This document shows positions 42,351 through 51,880 of a stretch of DNA of 64,000 nucleotides, piece after piece. This DNA comes from Algoriphagus locisalis. Lineage in GTDB: Bacteria; Bacteroidota; Bacteroidia; Cytophagales; Cyclobacteriaceae. The notes beneath the pieces are model-generated. The model saw only the letters and a list, made by a program, of their open reading frames with translations. It was not told the DNA's origin and did no database searches. The stretch spans positions 973,625 through 1,037,624 of the forward strand of contig NZ_FPBF01000001.1 in the NCBI RefSeq assembly GCF_900116615.1, written 5' to 3'. Numbering within the stretch: position 1 is the stretch's first letter; the number at the start of each line of letters is the position of its first letter. The position numbers were made by a program, and so were the translations under genes.

Positions 42351-45300
42351 ATGAAACAAACTTACCTTTTGTACGGCATAGCTATGCTAGTACAGTTCGG
42401 TGCTTTCACTCCGATTACCGAGTCGCTGGCATCCCCTAAAGAAATTAATGTATCACCTCCGCTACACCTGCTCTCAAACCTATCAGATGAAGTAGCTGCC
42501 CAAATATCCGGCAAGGTGACCGATGTAGATGGTGAACCCATTCCCGGGGTTACAGTCCTTGTGAAAGGAACGACGGTAGGAACTACTACCAATATCGATG
42601 GAGATTATAGCCTCGAATTTGACGATCCAAACAGCACTTTAGTCTTTTCCTTTATCGGTTTTGTCACCCAAGAGGTAGCTGTTGGCGGAATGTCTGTCCT
42701 GAACATCACAATGGCCCTGGACGAGAAATCACTAGAAGAAGTAGTGGTGACTGCTCTAGGCATAAAGAAAGAATCCAAAAAACTAGGGTACTCTGCTACC
42801 TCTGTAAATACGGAGGAGCTGGTCACAAACCGAACCACCAATGTCATGGAATCCTTGGAAGGTAAAGTCGCTGGTCTCAATATTACACCTCCCGCCGCAG
42901 GAGCAGGTTCCAGCACCCAAATAAGACTCCGAGGACAATCAGCATTTGCTGGGGCTAACAATGCTCCCCTGATCGTTATCAACGGTCTTCCGATGGATCA
43001 AGGTGCCAGAGGAGTAAACGGTGCCGGGGAACAAAGAGACCGGGGCGATAATCTTCAAAATATAAATCCAGATGATATTGAAAGTATGACGGTTCTAAAA
43101 GGTGCAACCGCAGCGGCCATTTACGGAGCCAGGGCTGCCAATGGTGCCATCATCATAACTACTAAATCAGGTAAAGCAGGTCAGGGAATTGGAGTGGACT
43201 TCACCTCAAGTTTTACTACTTCCCAGCCTCTTAATTTTATGGATGAACTTTCCCAGACAGAGTATGGAATAGGCACAGGCGGAGTAAGGCCCCAAACTCA
43301 AGGAGATGCCCAGTCCTTCGGCCAGTTTGGTTTTGGTGATAGACTAGACGGAGCACCTACGATAAACTTTGATGGTCAAATGAGGCCATACTCTGCCTAT
43401 CCTTATCAACTCTATGATTTTTTAAGAAATGGATCAAATTTCACAAATACTCTAGGATTATCAGGAAGCACAGGGAATGGAAGTTTCAGAGTTTCATTTT
43501 CCAATGTTGATGCCTCTGGTATTCAGCCTATGAATGAATACACAAAACGGATTTTCAATGTAGGTATAAATCATAATCTATCAGAAAAGCTCACGGTTCA
43601 GCTAAATATTAATTACGCTAATGAGTATAACCTCAATCCTCCTCAAATAGGTACTCAGGGTGATGGAGCCATCAACTTCTTCAACAGAATGGGAATATCC
43701 ACACCCATTGATGCTTATAGAGAAAGTGCAGTAGATCCTACTACGGGAGCAGAATTGAGAACTAATGGTTTTTTGGGTACTATTAACAACCCATTTTATC
43801 CCATCCAAGGAAACCAATACTTTAAGGAGCGAAGAAATAGACTTTTGGGAACGGCCACGGTTAGGTATGCTATTACCGACTGGCTGTATGCCCAAGGCCG
43901 TTTTAATTACGATTATGGAACTGCGTTCTCTGAATGGAATCGCTTGAATGGTACAGGTAGCACTACGCTGTTTCAAGATGACCGAACCTACCGGGGCACG
44001 TACAACCTAGCTCAAACTACCACCACAGATATTAACGCAGATTTTCTGATTGGTGCAAATAAGGTATTTAACAAGTTTTCCATAGATGCCAGCTTTGGAG
44101 GCAATACCTGGAGACCAACATGGCAAAATTTGACTCAGAACTCCAGCAATTTTGTAGTTGCTGACCTCTATTCCATAGCCAATGGTACCATTAGAAATCA
44201 AGGATATGGCTATTCTGAGAGCCGCGTTAATTCACTTTATGGATTGGCCGAATTTGGTTACAATGGCATGTTGTATTTAAATTTTACCGGGAGAAACGAC
44301 TGGTTCTCAGTACTTAACCCAAACAACAACTCCAAGTTTTACCCATCGATTTCGGGTAGTTTTATTTTCTCAGAATTGATGACCAATGTCACTTGGCTTT
44401 CATATGCTAAACTACGTGGATCCTGGGCAGAAGTTGGTAGTACAAACGGAGTAGGAACCTACGAAGGACTCCTGACCTACGGTATAAATCAAAACCAATT
44501 TAATGGGCAAACGCTAGCTGGTGTAAGTGGAAACTTTGCTCCAAATACTAACCTGCAGCCTTTTACCGTAACGGAAAAGGAGATCGGAGTAGAACTAAGA
44601 TTATTCGACAACAGACTCTTGGTGGATGTAGGCGCTTTTGAAAAAGTAACTACAGATCAAATATTGGATGTAAAACTTTCCAATACATCAGGCTACACAG
44701 ATTCAAAACAAAATACTGCATCCCTTAAAAATAGTGGGCTTGAGTTTTTGATTGAGTATTCTCCTATTGAGACAAGTAATTTCAGATGGACCAGTTCCTG
44801 GAATAGTGCATACCTAACAACGGAGGTTTTGGATGTAGGTAATAACAGTGGTACAATGCTGGTGGTGTCTTTCAACGATACGGGGAACGAATTCTTAGGA
44901 CAGCTCAGGTACACAGAGGGACTTCCCATGAATCAGTTATATACCAGAACTTACCTGAGAAATGCCAATGGAGATATACTCGTAACCGACCAAGGGCGTT
45001 TACGCTCCACAAACTCCAGTACCCCAGGTGGTGAAGAAACAAATGGTTTTCTCCCAATTGGAAGCTCTATTCCCAAGCACACGGGTGGATGGACAAACAC
45101 CTTTAGCTATAAAAAACTTAGTCTAGCCGTACATATAGATTACAAGTTTGGAGGGATGGTCATGTCGTCCACTCATTTGAATATGCTGCGTCAGGGACAT
45201 TCTAAGCTTTCGCTGCAAGGACGAAGAGAGGGAGAAGAAGGTCTCATTTTTCCGGGTGTTTACGACAATGGAGAACCGAATACTACCGTGGTTACAAACC

Positions 45301-45614
45301 TACAGAGCTTTTATGCAGACTACAGAAATCAACAGATCGGAGATCCATTTGTTTTCAAATCTGATTTTGTCAAACTGAGGAACGTATCCATCTCCTATAA
45401 CCTAACTCAGGACATCAGCAAGTTGTCCTTTATGAAATTTGTGAAAGGGCTTTCAATTTCAGCTGCAGCCAGAAATCTGGCAATACTGTACAAAGATTTG
45501 CCTGGATTGGATCCTGAAGCAGTACAGTCTTCGGGGGATTTTAGAGCAGGATACGAAAACTCCTCTTTGCCTACTACTCGAAATTTCAATGTCAGCCTAA
45601 ATGTTAAATTCTAA
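42351..45614 (+). CDS. SusC/RagA-family TonB-linked outer membrane transporter
   Basis: A 1087-residue outer-membrane beta-barrel importer. After a signal peptide (about residues 1-28) comes a carboxypeptidase-like domain (ISGKVTDVDGEPIPGVTVLV, about 52-130), the SusC signature EEVVVTALGI, and a plug (LEGKVAGLNITPPAAGAGSS, then TVLKGATAAAIYGARAANGA). The barrel fills the rest and ends with an aromatic-rich strand NVSLNVKF, typical for BAM recognition. No TonB-box protein or extra STN domain is present. It forms the import complex with the SusD protein encoded 4 bp downstream, taking up oligosaccharides, plausibly arabinan fragments given the adjacent GH43. Confidence 0.95.
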   Translation: MKQTYLLYGIAMLVQFGAFTPITESLASPKEINVSPPLHLLSNLSDEVAAQISGKVTDVDGEPIPGVTVLVKGTTVGTTTNIDGDYSLEFDDPNSTLVFSFIGFVTQEVAVGGMSVLNITMALDEKSLEEVVVTALGIKKESKKLGYSATSVNTEELVTNRTTNVMESLEGKVAGLNITPPAAGAGSSTQIRLRGQSAFAGANNAPLIVINGLPMDQGARGVNGAGEQRDRGDNLQNINPDDIESMTVLKGATAAAIYGARAANGAIIITTKSGKAGQGIGVDFTSSFTTSQPLNFMDELSQTEYGIGTGGVRPQTQGDAQSFGQFGFGDRLDGAPTINFDGQMRPYSAYPYQLYDFLRNGSNFTNTLGLSGSTGNGSFRVSFSNVDASGIQPMNEYTKRIFNVGINHNLSEKLTVQLNINYANEYNLNPPQIGTQGDGAINFFNRMGISTPIDAYRESAVDPTTGAELRTNGFLGTINNPFYPIQGNQYFKERRNRLLGTATVRYAITDWLYAQGRFNYDYGTAFSEWNRLNGTGSTTLFQDDRTYRGTYNLAQTTTTDINADFLIGANKVFNKFSIDASFGGNTWRPTWQNLTQNSSNFVVADLYSIANGTIRNQGYGYSESRVNSLYGLAEFGYNGMLYLNFTGRNDWFSVLNPNNNSKFYPSISGSFIFSELMTNVTWLSYAKLRGSWAEVGSTNGVGTYEGLLTYGINQNQFNGQTLAGVSGNFAPNTNLQPFTVTEKEIGVELRLFDNRLLVDVGAFEKVTTDQILDVKLSNTSGYTDSKQNTASLKNSGLEFLIEYSPIETSNFRWTSSWNSAYLTTEVLDVGNNSGTMLVVSFNDTGNEFLGQLRYTEGLPMNQLYTRTYLRNANGDILVTDQGRLRSTNSSTPGGEETNGFLPIGSSIPKHTGGWTNTFSYKKLSLAVHIDYKFGGMVMSSTHLNMLRQGHSKLSLQGRREGEEGLIFPGVYDNGEPNTTVVTNLQSFYADYRNQQIGDPFVFKSDFVKLRNVSISYNLTQDISKLSFMKFVKGLSISAAARNLAILYKDLPGLDPEAVQSSGDFRAGYENSSLPTTRNFNVSLNVKF

Positions 45615-45618
45615 GATC

Positions 45619-47172
45619 ATGAAATCAATAAAGCACTATTTACTGATCCTATCAGCCTTAGTACTACTAGCAGGCTGTGATAAGGATTTTATAGAAATAA
45701 ATACAAATCCTTATGCTGTAACCGAAATAAACCCTGCGCTTCTATTTGCCGGGGCACAAAGAACTCATCTGGGAAACTGGACAGCGGAGCATACCATTGT
45801 CCAGCAATTTGTAAATCCATACAACCAAGGAGCTACCTTAGGTTTTAATTTCAACGAGGATATTGACGGGGTCAGCAATCCTAAGTGGGATCAATCCTAC
45901 CCTGGCTCTATCAAGAACCTGATGCAAGCGATGTCAATATTGGGAGAAGAAACAGACCGTACAAATTTATACAACATGATTCGGATCTGGAAAGCTCAAA
46001 TATTTTTAGGGTTAGTTGATTCATATGGAGATGTACCCTACTTTGACGCAGGAAAGGCCGTCACTGAAGGAATATTCTTTCCAGCTTACGATGATGATGC
46101 TTTGATCTACGAAGACTTGCAAAAGGAGTTGACGGAAGCCGTAGCTGCACTTAATCCTAGCGCTGACTATGTACCGGAAGATCTATTTTATGGAAACAAC
46201 AGTGAAAATCCTGCTGGAAGTGCCTCTGCCCAAGTAGAACAATGGAGGAAACTCGGTAACTCCCTGCTGCTGCGATTGGGAATGCGCTACTCAAAAGTAG
46301 ATGCCTCAAAGGCGCAAGCCATCGTCTCCCAGGCATTTAACAACGGAGTAATGACCTCCAATGCAGACAATGCCTATGTCAAATACGACGGTACCCTTTA
46401 TACTCAAGGTGATAATAGTGGACTAAGGGATTTCTCCTATTTCAACTATGCTGCTGAACCATTTGTGACACAATTGAAATCAACAAATGATCCCCGTGGC
46501 AAATACATTTTAGCTATCTATGAGGATCCTGCCGCAGTGGCAAACGACCTCAATCCTAACACAGATTTAGCCAACCAGTTTGGAGTGCCTATTGGAGTGA
46601 TCAGCACTGAACTGGCCGACCCTAATGGGCCTTATAGAGGAGCACGTGGTGGCGGTCTGAACTATTCCCAAATAAATATCTATTCGGTTGCATCTCCGGC
46701 AGCTCCTTATTTTTGGGTGACGTATGCTCAGACTTCCCTCCTTTTGGCTGAGGCTGCCCAAAGAGGATGGATTAGTGGTTCAGCTCAAGCTTACTACGAA
46801 GATGGTGTCAAAGCCGACTTGATGGTGTATGATTTGTATCCTCAAACCGAGCCTATTTCTGATTCAGAGATGGAATCGTACGTGTCACAGCCGGGTGTTG
46901 CATTCGAGGCAAGCAATGCCTTGGAGCTTATTAATACGCAGTATTGGATAGCAAATTTCAGAAATGGAACAGAAGCATTTGCTAATTTCAGGAGAAGTGG
47001 CTTTCCCGCTCTAAGTCCAAATTTGTCCAATAACAATCTTCAGGGAGGTTTTGCGAGAAGGCTCTCCTATCCAGACTATGAAGGCTCTACAAACACAGAA
47101 AATTATACTGCAGCTTCGGCTGCAATGGGAGGTGATAATTTACTCTCCCGGGTATTCTGGGATATTCCTTAA
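45619..47172 (+). CDS. SusD/RagB-family surface glycan-binding lipoprotein
   Basis: A 517-residue lipoprotein with a lipobox (VLLAGC, Cys20) and the SusD_2-like start DKDFIEINTNPYAVTEINPA. It should be mostly helical with TPR-like repeats, and it caps the SusC pore outside the cell. I chose the ATG at 45619 (MKSIKHYLLI) since it gives a clean signal peptide and follows the susC stop by 4 bp; an ATG at 45601 overlaps susC. It ends in VFWDIP, with a strong terminator 170 bp later. The bound glycan is not known. Confidence 0.92.
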   Translation: MKSIKHYLLILSALVLLAGCDKDFIEINTNPYAVTEINPALLFAGAQRTHLGNWTAEHTIVQQFVNPYNQGATLGFNFNEDIDGVSNPKWDQSYPGSIKNLMQAMSILGEETDRTNLYNMIRIWKAQIFLGLVDSYGDVPYFDAGKAVTEGIFFPAYDDDALIYEDLQKELTEAVAALNPSADYVPEDLFYGNNSENPAGSASAQVEQWRKLGNSLLLRLGMRYSKVDASKAQAIVSQAFNNGVMTSNADNAYVKYDGTLYTQGDNSGLRDFSYFNYAAEPFVTQLKSTNDPRGKYILAIYEDPAAVANDLNPNTDLANQFGVPIGVISTELADPNGPYRGARGGGLNYSQINIYSVASPAAPYFWVTYAQTSLLLAEAAQRGWISGSAQAYYEDGVKADLMVYDLYPQTEPISDSEMESYVSQPGVAFEASNALELINTQYWIANFRNGTEAFANFRRSGFPALSPNLSNNNLQGGFARRLSYPDYEGSTNTENYTAASAAMGGDNLLSRVFWDIP

Positions 47173-47340
47173 AAAAAGGGAAAATCAAAAATTCTGTTAG
47201 TAGCCATAGTTTCGCTTTATAATAGAGAAGACGGAGAGAAAATTTAGTAGTATAAGTTTTTCATTATCCATATCCTGTGACCCATAGTAATCGACTGAAC
47301 TAGTTATAAAATATGGTTTGAATGGGGACTTCAATAAAAA

Positions 47341-47372
47341 GGTGACCGAGCGTTCGGTCACCTTTTTTTTAG
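47341..47372 (+). terminator. Strong terminator after the susD gene
   Basis: GGTGACCGA (47341-47349) pairs perfectly with TCGGTCACC (47354-47362) around a GCGT loop and is followed by eight or more T residues. It closes the sugar locus. Confidence 0.9.
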
Positions 47373-47392
47373 TTTAGACTGATTGGGTTAAT

Positions 47393-47707
47393 TTATGTAA
47401 TTTTTATACTCTGGTACTTTAAAGTATCAAACATGCCCACAAGGTCACCTTTGGCAGTATCCATATTCTCTTTTACGTATATCCGCTTTTCTGCCAGTAA
47501 GGAGGCTAAAGCAATATAGCATATGTTAAACTTTAGAATTGAGGCCACTTCGGTCATCGGTCTTCTGACCAGGTGAGCAAAAAAATATTTGTTACTGGTA
47601 TCATTCCGTATATCCATGTTCTCTTTTTTCGGTATTAAGCTAACATCATAGTCACTAAAGTTAAAAGAAGTTTTGATAACTTCTCCATGGACACTAACTG
47701 TACTCAT
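47393..47707 (-). CDS. Small frame carrying an in-frame repeat insertion
   Basis: A 104-residue frame. Its outer parts read MSTVSVHGEVIKTSFNFSDY to PKKENMD and, after about 51 residues, KENMDTAKGDLVGMF to the stop. The middle 51 residues are encoded by the MITE-like element at 47475-47618, and the KENMD repeat marks the target duplication. Without the insert the product would be about 53 residues. The start ATG directly follows the stop codon of the remnant at 47708-47794 and has a purine-rich site (GAAGAGAG) before it. I do not recognise the family; it may be a decaying small gene. Confidence 0.4.
   Translation of the reverse strand: MSTVSVHGEVIKTSFNFSDYDVSLIPKKENMDIRNDTSNKYFFAHLVRRPMTEVASILKFNICYIALASLLAEKRIYVKENMDTAKGDLVGMFDTLKYQSIKIT
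47475..47618. repeat. MITE-like element, copy 2 (inside a reading frame)
   Basis: The ends at 47479-47500 and 47592-47613 are inverted repeats matching at 15 of 22 positions, with CCAGTAA at the inner side. The body matches copy 1 at 11129-11316 apart from two GC-rich pieces that copy 1 has in addition. Flanking CCATATTCTCTTTT (47461-47474) and CCATGTTCTCTTTT (47614-47627) are direct repeats with one mismatch, a likely target-site duplication. The distance of 153 bp is 51 codons, so the host frame stays open. Confidence 0.75.
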
Positions 47708-47794
47708 TTATCTCTCTTCAAGAAAATAGCCTGTGATTTTCCCGTCAACTGTTACTAGTCTCTTAGAAAGAGTAGCACAGCCATCAAGAGTTCC
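47708..47794 (-). pseudogene. 3' remnant of an unidentified gene
   Basis: A 28-residue open stretch (GTLDGCATLSKRLVTVDGKI then TGYFLEER, stop) reads like the end of a real protein, but an in-frame TAA at 47795-47797 cuts it off and no start codon precedes it. Its stop codon abuts the ATG of the frame at 47393-47707, as in a two-gene operon. It is a weak call based on how protein-like the sequence looks. Confidence 0.25.
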
Positions 47795-48070
47795 TTAAAT
47801 TAATACATACTACGTGCCTTCAAAAAATTCTGGTGAGGAAAAGGAAACTGCTTGTGCAAAGCTTATGGTTAATGTAAAGACTATACTTCTTAATATGGGT
47901 ACTATTATTTCAAATGATAGTTATTTATCTTTTAAATATCTGAAATTTTTAAAACAATGTACTGACCATTAACTTTTTAATGAGTAATTCGGTACCTTAT
48001 TCAATTATTAAGCTTATTCAAATTAGCCATAATCTTTTCAAATAAATCATCTTCAACTATAGGCTGCGCC
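47795..48070. other. Gene-free stretch upstream of the FISUMP gene
   Basis: AT-rich sequence with no reading frame I trust. It should hold the promoter of the FISUMP gene; no exact TAnnTTTG box is seen close to its start. Confidence 0.35.
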
Positions 48071-48748
48071 GTGACCAACAACCCTGTACTTTTCTTCTTG
48101 TTCCTAGTCTTACTTTCCTGCAAGGAAGTGGAAGAACCAGGTACGCTACAAATCCCAGAAGATGGTATAGAAATAGGTAGTCAGGTATGGATGAAAAAGA
48201 ATTTAGAGGCAAAAGCATTCAAAAACGGTGAAGAGATCTTCCACGCATCCAATCAAGCAGAATGGGAAAAGGCATACATTGATAAAATACCAGCATGGTC
48301 CTATTATGATGATTTAGAAGAAAATGGGCAGCTATATGGTCTAATTTATAACTACTACGCGATTGTAGATCCCCGAGGCTTAGCTCCCCGGGATTGGAAG
48401 ATTCCAACAGTCTCGGATTGGAATATGCTTTTTAATTTTCATGGAGGCACTCCTAATGCTGGCAGAATGCTTAAAAGCGATCAATACTGGATCTATAATA
48501 CAGGCACCAATAGCAGCGGATTTACCGCACTTCCTGGAGGAGAACGGTACATTGGTGGTTTTTTTAGATCAAAGGGTTTAATCGCTTCCTTTTGGACATC
48601 AAGTATTGAGAAAAATGGAGATATAGTGACAATAGGAATTTCAGATATTTCTGAGGATTCTAAAATATACCTTTCAACTTCTAATTCAGCTTATTTTTCA
48701 CCATCCCAGGAACTCCCTGGCTTTTATTTGAGATGTATCAGAGAATAG
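48071..48748 (+). CDS. FISUMP-domain lipoprotein
   Basis: A 225-residue protein starting at GTG with a lipoprotein signal (VLLSC, about Cys17). The body is a FISUMP (Fibrobacter major paralogous) domain: IEIGSQVWMKKNLEAKAFKN, then YGLIYNYYAIVDPRGLAPRD, WKIPTVSDWNMLF, GFTALPGGERYIGG and FWTSS, ending GFYLRCIRE. These domains are common on Bacteroidota surface proteins; their function is unknown. The GTG is used because no ATG precedes the signal peptide. It is monocistronic. Confidence 0.85.
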   Translation: MTNNPVLFFLFLVLLSCKEVEEPGTLQIPEDGIEIGSQVWMKKNLEAKAFKNGEEIFHASNQAEWEKAYIDKIPAWSYYDDLEENGQLYGLIYNYYAIVDPRGLAPRDWKIPTVSDWNMLFNFHGGTPNAGRMLKSDQYWIYNTGTNSSGFTALPGGERYIGGFFRSKGLIASFWTSSIEKNGDIVTIGISDISEDSKIYLSTSNSAYFSPSQELPGFYLRCIRE

Positions 48749-48814
48749 TACTTCTTTTAAAAATCAATTATCAAGTAAACGAACATGGAAAAAGAGCTTA
48801 GGTGCAAAAAATGC

Positions 48815-48844
48815 AAAAAGGGAAACATCTCTGTTTCCCTTTTT
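48815..48844 (-). terminator. Terminator of tRNA-Thr
   Basis: AAAAGGGAAAC (48816-48826) pairs with GTTTCCCTTTT (48833-48843) around ATCTCT. On the minus strand the hairpin directly follows the tRNA gene and ends in a T run. Confidence 0.75.
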
Positions 48845-48845
48845 G

Positions 48846-48918
<73 letters not shown>

Positions 48919-49017
48919 TTATTCCCTTATTGTGATGCAAATATAGGGGTTCACTTTATTTGCTCCAAACCCCCAGAAAAGAAAAATCCTATCTTCCTTA
49001 TTCTGAGTGAGAAAAAT

Positions 49018-51159
49018 TTAAAACTCTCTTAATATTGACAGCTTGCCCTTCAATTTTTCAATCTCCTCTTCGGCTTTTTGAATCTTCAGATCAAACTGAT
49101 CTTTCAATTTATCTGCGGTCTTAGAGGCAGCAAAGAATTCCAAATTGTTCTTCCATAACGTAATGTTATTCTCCAACTCAGAAATTTGCTTACGTATGCC
49201 GTGTTCTTTTTTGTTGAGTGTTTTTACAGCGTTTGGATCAGACTGAAGTCTGTTCAGATTTAATCTGAACAGGAATTCTTCTCTACCAGCTCCCTCAGGA
49301 CTTAATTTCTCTAAATACAGGTCAACAGCAGTTTTGAATTGAGCCTGTATCTCCTTCATGGACTTTCTAGGCACAAATCCCAAATCATTAAATTCACCGA
49401 CCAGTTTGGTCAATTCATCCTCAGAAACCTCTCCGCTTTTTGCTGCATCAGTGATTTGCTTACAAATCGCCTGCTTACTTACTAAGTTCTCTTCAAACTC
49501 CTCGTTGGATTGCTTATTGGAATCTCTTCTATTGTCAAAGAAAGTATCACAGGCAAGCTTAAAACGCTTGTAAAGACTGTCACGGTTTTTTTCGGGAGTT
49601 GGGCCAAGCTTCTTCCAATCTTGCTGAAGTTTCACAAGTGCATTAGCCGTATTCTGCCAATCTGTATTATCTTTTAATTCTTCAGCTTTTGTAATTAACT
49701 CTTCAGCTTTGGCTTGGTTTGTAGCCCTAATTTCATCCAGCTCTTTGAAGAATAAATTCTTATTATGAAAGAACTGCTTGAAAGAAGCCCAAAAAGCCTT
49801 GTTAATTTCTTTACCTGACTCTCTTGGTACAGGACCTATTTTCTCCCAGTTTTTCTGGATTTCCAAAATCTCCTTGGTCTTGATATTCCATTCACGAATT
49901 CTATCTGCTTTGAAATCTGCAAAGGGTTTCAAGGCTTCAATTAATGCCTCTTTAAGATCTTGATTTGCTTTAAAAACTTCTTTTTGACCTTCATAGAAAT
50001 CCTTTCTACGATCGTAAACAGCATCAGATGCAGCTTTAAATTTCTGCCAAAGTGCCTCTTGCTCATCTCTAGGAACTGGACCAATATGCTTAAACTCCTC
50101 ATGAAGCTCGTTAAGGGACTTGATGGCATCTTTAAGATCTTTTACATCTTTCAATGCAATAGCTTTCTCTACAAGCTCAAGCTTACTCTCAAGGTTTTTC
50201 TTACGATCAAGTTCTTTCAGCTCAAAATAGATACTTCTATTGTCATAGAAGCGATCCATTAATGCATTATAACTGGCCCAAAGGCTTCTATTCTGCGATG
50301 ACGGTACTTGCCCAATGCTTTTCCATTCCTCTTGTAAAGCTTTGATAGTCGCCATACTCAAGGTGGTTTCTTCACCATCTACCAGCTTGCGAAGTTTATT
50401 CAGCAACTCTGTTTTTGCTGCCAAATTGGCCTCTTTTTTCTTTTCAGCTTCTTTGCGAAGCGCACCTAGCTGATGGCGGTACTCGTAATAATATGTGTTG
50501 AACTCTTTCTCCTCATCACTTGGACGGAAGTCAAAATCATCTTCAGTTCCACCCTCAGCTTTAAATTTCTCTAAAGCTTCTTCTTTCTCTTTATGGGTAA
50601 ATTCATCAAAAGCTGCCTTTATCTCATGAACCAACTTATCGATTCTATAGATATTTTCCTGCTTGACTTTGCTTTTGAGGAGGGCTACTAGTTCTATTTT
50701 GGTAAGCGTGCTTACATCAATCTCCTCGTCATGATGCTCTTCGTCCTCGTCCTCCTCTTCTGAGTCTTCGTCTTCAGAGTTGTTTGCTTGAGTCTTTGCA
50801 GAAGTTGTCGCTTCGGTAGGCTCAACATTTACTTCAGGAGCATTTTCTTCGACTGCTTCAGTTGAAGACGAGGATTTTTCAGCTTCATCCGATGATACTA
50901 CTTCAGGATCTGCAATAGTTTCTTCAGAAATAGCTGGATTCTTTTCTTCGGGAATCTCTTCAATTACCTCAGAAGAACTCGCTGCGTCTGCCTTCTCTTC
51001 AGTAGGTTCAACTATAGATTCAGAGTCTTCAGTCTCCTCAGCTACGTTTTCTTCGATAGCCTCAGAATTAGTTTCCTTTTCGATACCCTTTACCTCTTCT
51101 GAATTGGAGGCTTGAGTCACCTTGTCCTTGTCGGACAAATCATTACTTTTATCAGTCAT
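49018..51159 (-). CDS. DUF349-repeat protein
   Basis: A 713-residue protein. The first 150 residues are very acidic and low in complexity (long E/S/D runs such as EDEDSEEEDEDEEHHDEE). After it come several repeats of the DUF349 unit, helical pairs with the core W-x-x-I/L-G-P-V-P motif (ALQEEWKSIGQVPSS, ELHEEFKHIGPVPRD, EIQKNWEKIGPVPRE, KLQQDWKKLGPTPEK, GEFNDLGFVPRKS). The role is unknown; predicted coiled helices suggest binding or scaffolding. I place the start at ATG 51159 because a perfect -7 box lies at 51190-51197, overlapping the farther upstream frame start. Well conserved in Bacteroidota. Confidence 0.85.
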   Translation of the reverse strand: MTDKSNDLSDKDKVTQASNSEEVKGIEKETNSEAIEENVAEETEDSESIVEPTEEKADAASSSEVIEEIPEEKNPAISEETIADPEVVSSDEAEKSSSSTEAVEENAPEVNVEPTEATTSAKTQANNSEDEDSEEEDEDEEHHDEEIDVSTLTKIELVALLKSKVKQENIYRIDKLVHEIKAAFDEFTHKEKEEALEKFKAEGGTEDDFDFRPSDEEKEFNTYYYEYRHQLGALRKEAEKKKEANLAAKTELLNKLRKLVDGEETTLSMATIKALQEEWKSIGQVPSSQNRSLWASYNALMDRFYDNRSIYFELKELDRKKNLESKLELVEKAIALKDVKDLKDAIKSLNELHEEFKHIGPVPRDEQEALWQKFKAASDAVYDRRKDFYEGQKEVFKANQDLKEALIEALKPFADFKADRIREWNIKTKEILEIQKNWEKIGPVPRESGKEINKAFWASFKQFFHNKNLFFKELDEIRATNQAKAEELITKAEELKDNTDWQNTANALVKLQQDWKKLGPTPEKNRDSLYKRFKLACDTFFDNRRDSNKQSNEEFEENLVSKQAICKQITDAAKSGEVSEDELTKLVGEFNDLGFVPRKSMKEIQAQFKTAVDLYLEKLSPEGAGREEFLFRLNLNRLQSDPNAVKTLNKKEHGIRKQISELENNITLWKNNLEFFAASKTADKLKDQFDLKIQKAEEEIEKLKGKLSILREF

Positions 51160-51189
51160 AAAAACAGTACTATTAGGCGGCAATATGGG

Positions 51190-51197
51190 CAAAAGTA
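51190..51197 (-). promoter_or_regulatory. -7 promoter box of the DUF349 gene
   Basis: TACTTTTG on the minus strand fits TAnnTTTG and is 31 nt from the ATG at 51159. It rules against use of the far upstream ATG at 51192. Confidence 0.5.
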
Positions 51198-51207
51198 GGG
51201 ATTTTGC

Positions 51208-51783
51208 CTAATTTAATCTTGGATCTAGCGGATAATTTGCTATTACCTTAAACTCCCCTCCCATATTCTTGAGTAAGTTTTTCCAGAGTTCCTCGGGTGT
51301 AAAATCAAACGTTTTTTCTCCCAAATTTTCCCTGCAAATAATCCAGGTTTCATCAGACAATTCGTCGTCCAATTGTTCAGAGCCCCACCCACTGTAACCT
51401 AGAAAAAAACGGACTGACTCCGGGTCAAATAAGCCCAATTTCAATTTCTCCACTAAAGATTCGTAATCTCCGCCCCACCAAATATTTTCACCCAATTGAA
51501 TACTACCATCGAGTGCCTTCTCACCTACATAAATAAAATGTAGCGTATTCTGCTCCACAGGCCCACCTACAAAAACTTCCTTATCCAAAAAATCCAAGGC
51601 TTCAACTAGCTCACCCAGTTTAAGTATGGAAGGTTTATTAATGATTAACCCAAAACTACCCTCTTCGGAATGCTCACAAAGTAAAACTACAGAGCGAACA
51701 AAGTTTTCGTCTTGCAAAAATGGCTCGGAAATTAGAAGATCTCCGGCCTTAGGATTACGTTGTTCATCTTTCGTCATTCGCAT
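51208..51783 (-). CDS. YqgE/AlgH family protein
   Basis: A 191-residue protein. The N-terminal block AGDLLISEPFLQDENFVRSV followed by VLLCEHSEEGSFGLIINKP is the family signature, and GGPVEQNTLHFIY plus FFLGYSGWGSEQLDDEL complete it. Structure-solved homologues have a unique fold and no known reaction; AlgH was linked to alginate regulation in Pseudomonas. An alternative start is ATG at 51777, six bases on. It precedes the DUF349 gene on the same strand with a promoter between them. Confidence 0.9.
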   Translation of the reverse strand: MRMTKDEQRNPKAGDLLISEPFLQDENFVRSVVLLCEHSEEGSFGLIINKPSILKLGELVEALDFLDKEVFVGGPVEQNTLHFIYVGEKALDGSIQLGENIWWGGDYESLVEKLKLGLFDPESVRFFLGYSGWGSEQLDDELSDETWIICRENLGEKTFDFTPEELWKNLLKNMGGEFKVIANYPLDPRLN

Positions 51784-51880
51784 CTAAAATCTAAATTCTT
51801 GAAAAATATAGATCATAATTTTTTAAATGCAATGGCTCTGGTAATTTTATATCGAAGAAATTATTGACTCAAAACCAGCT

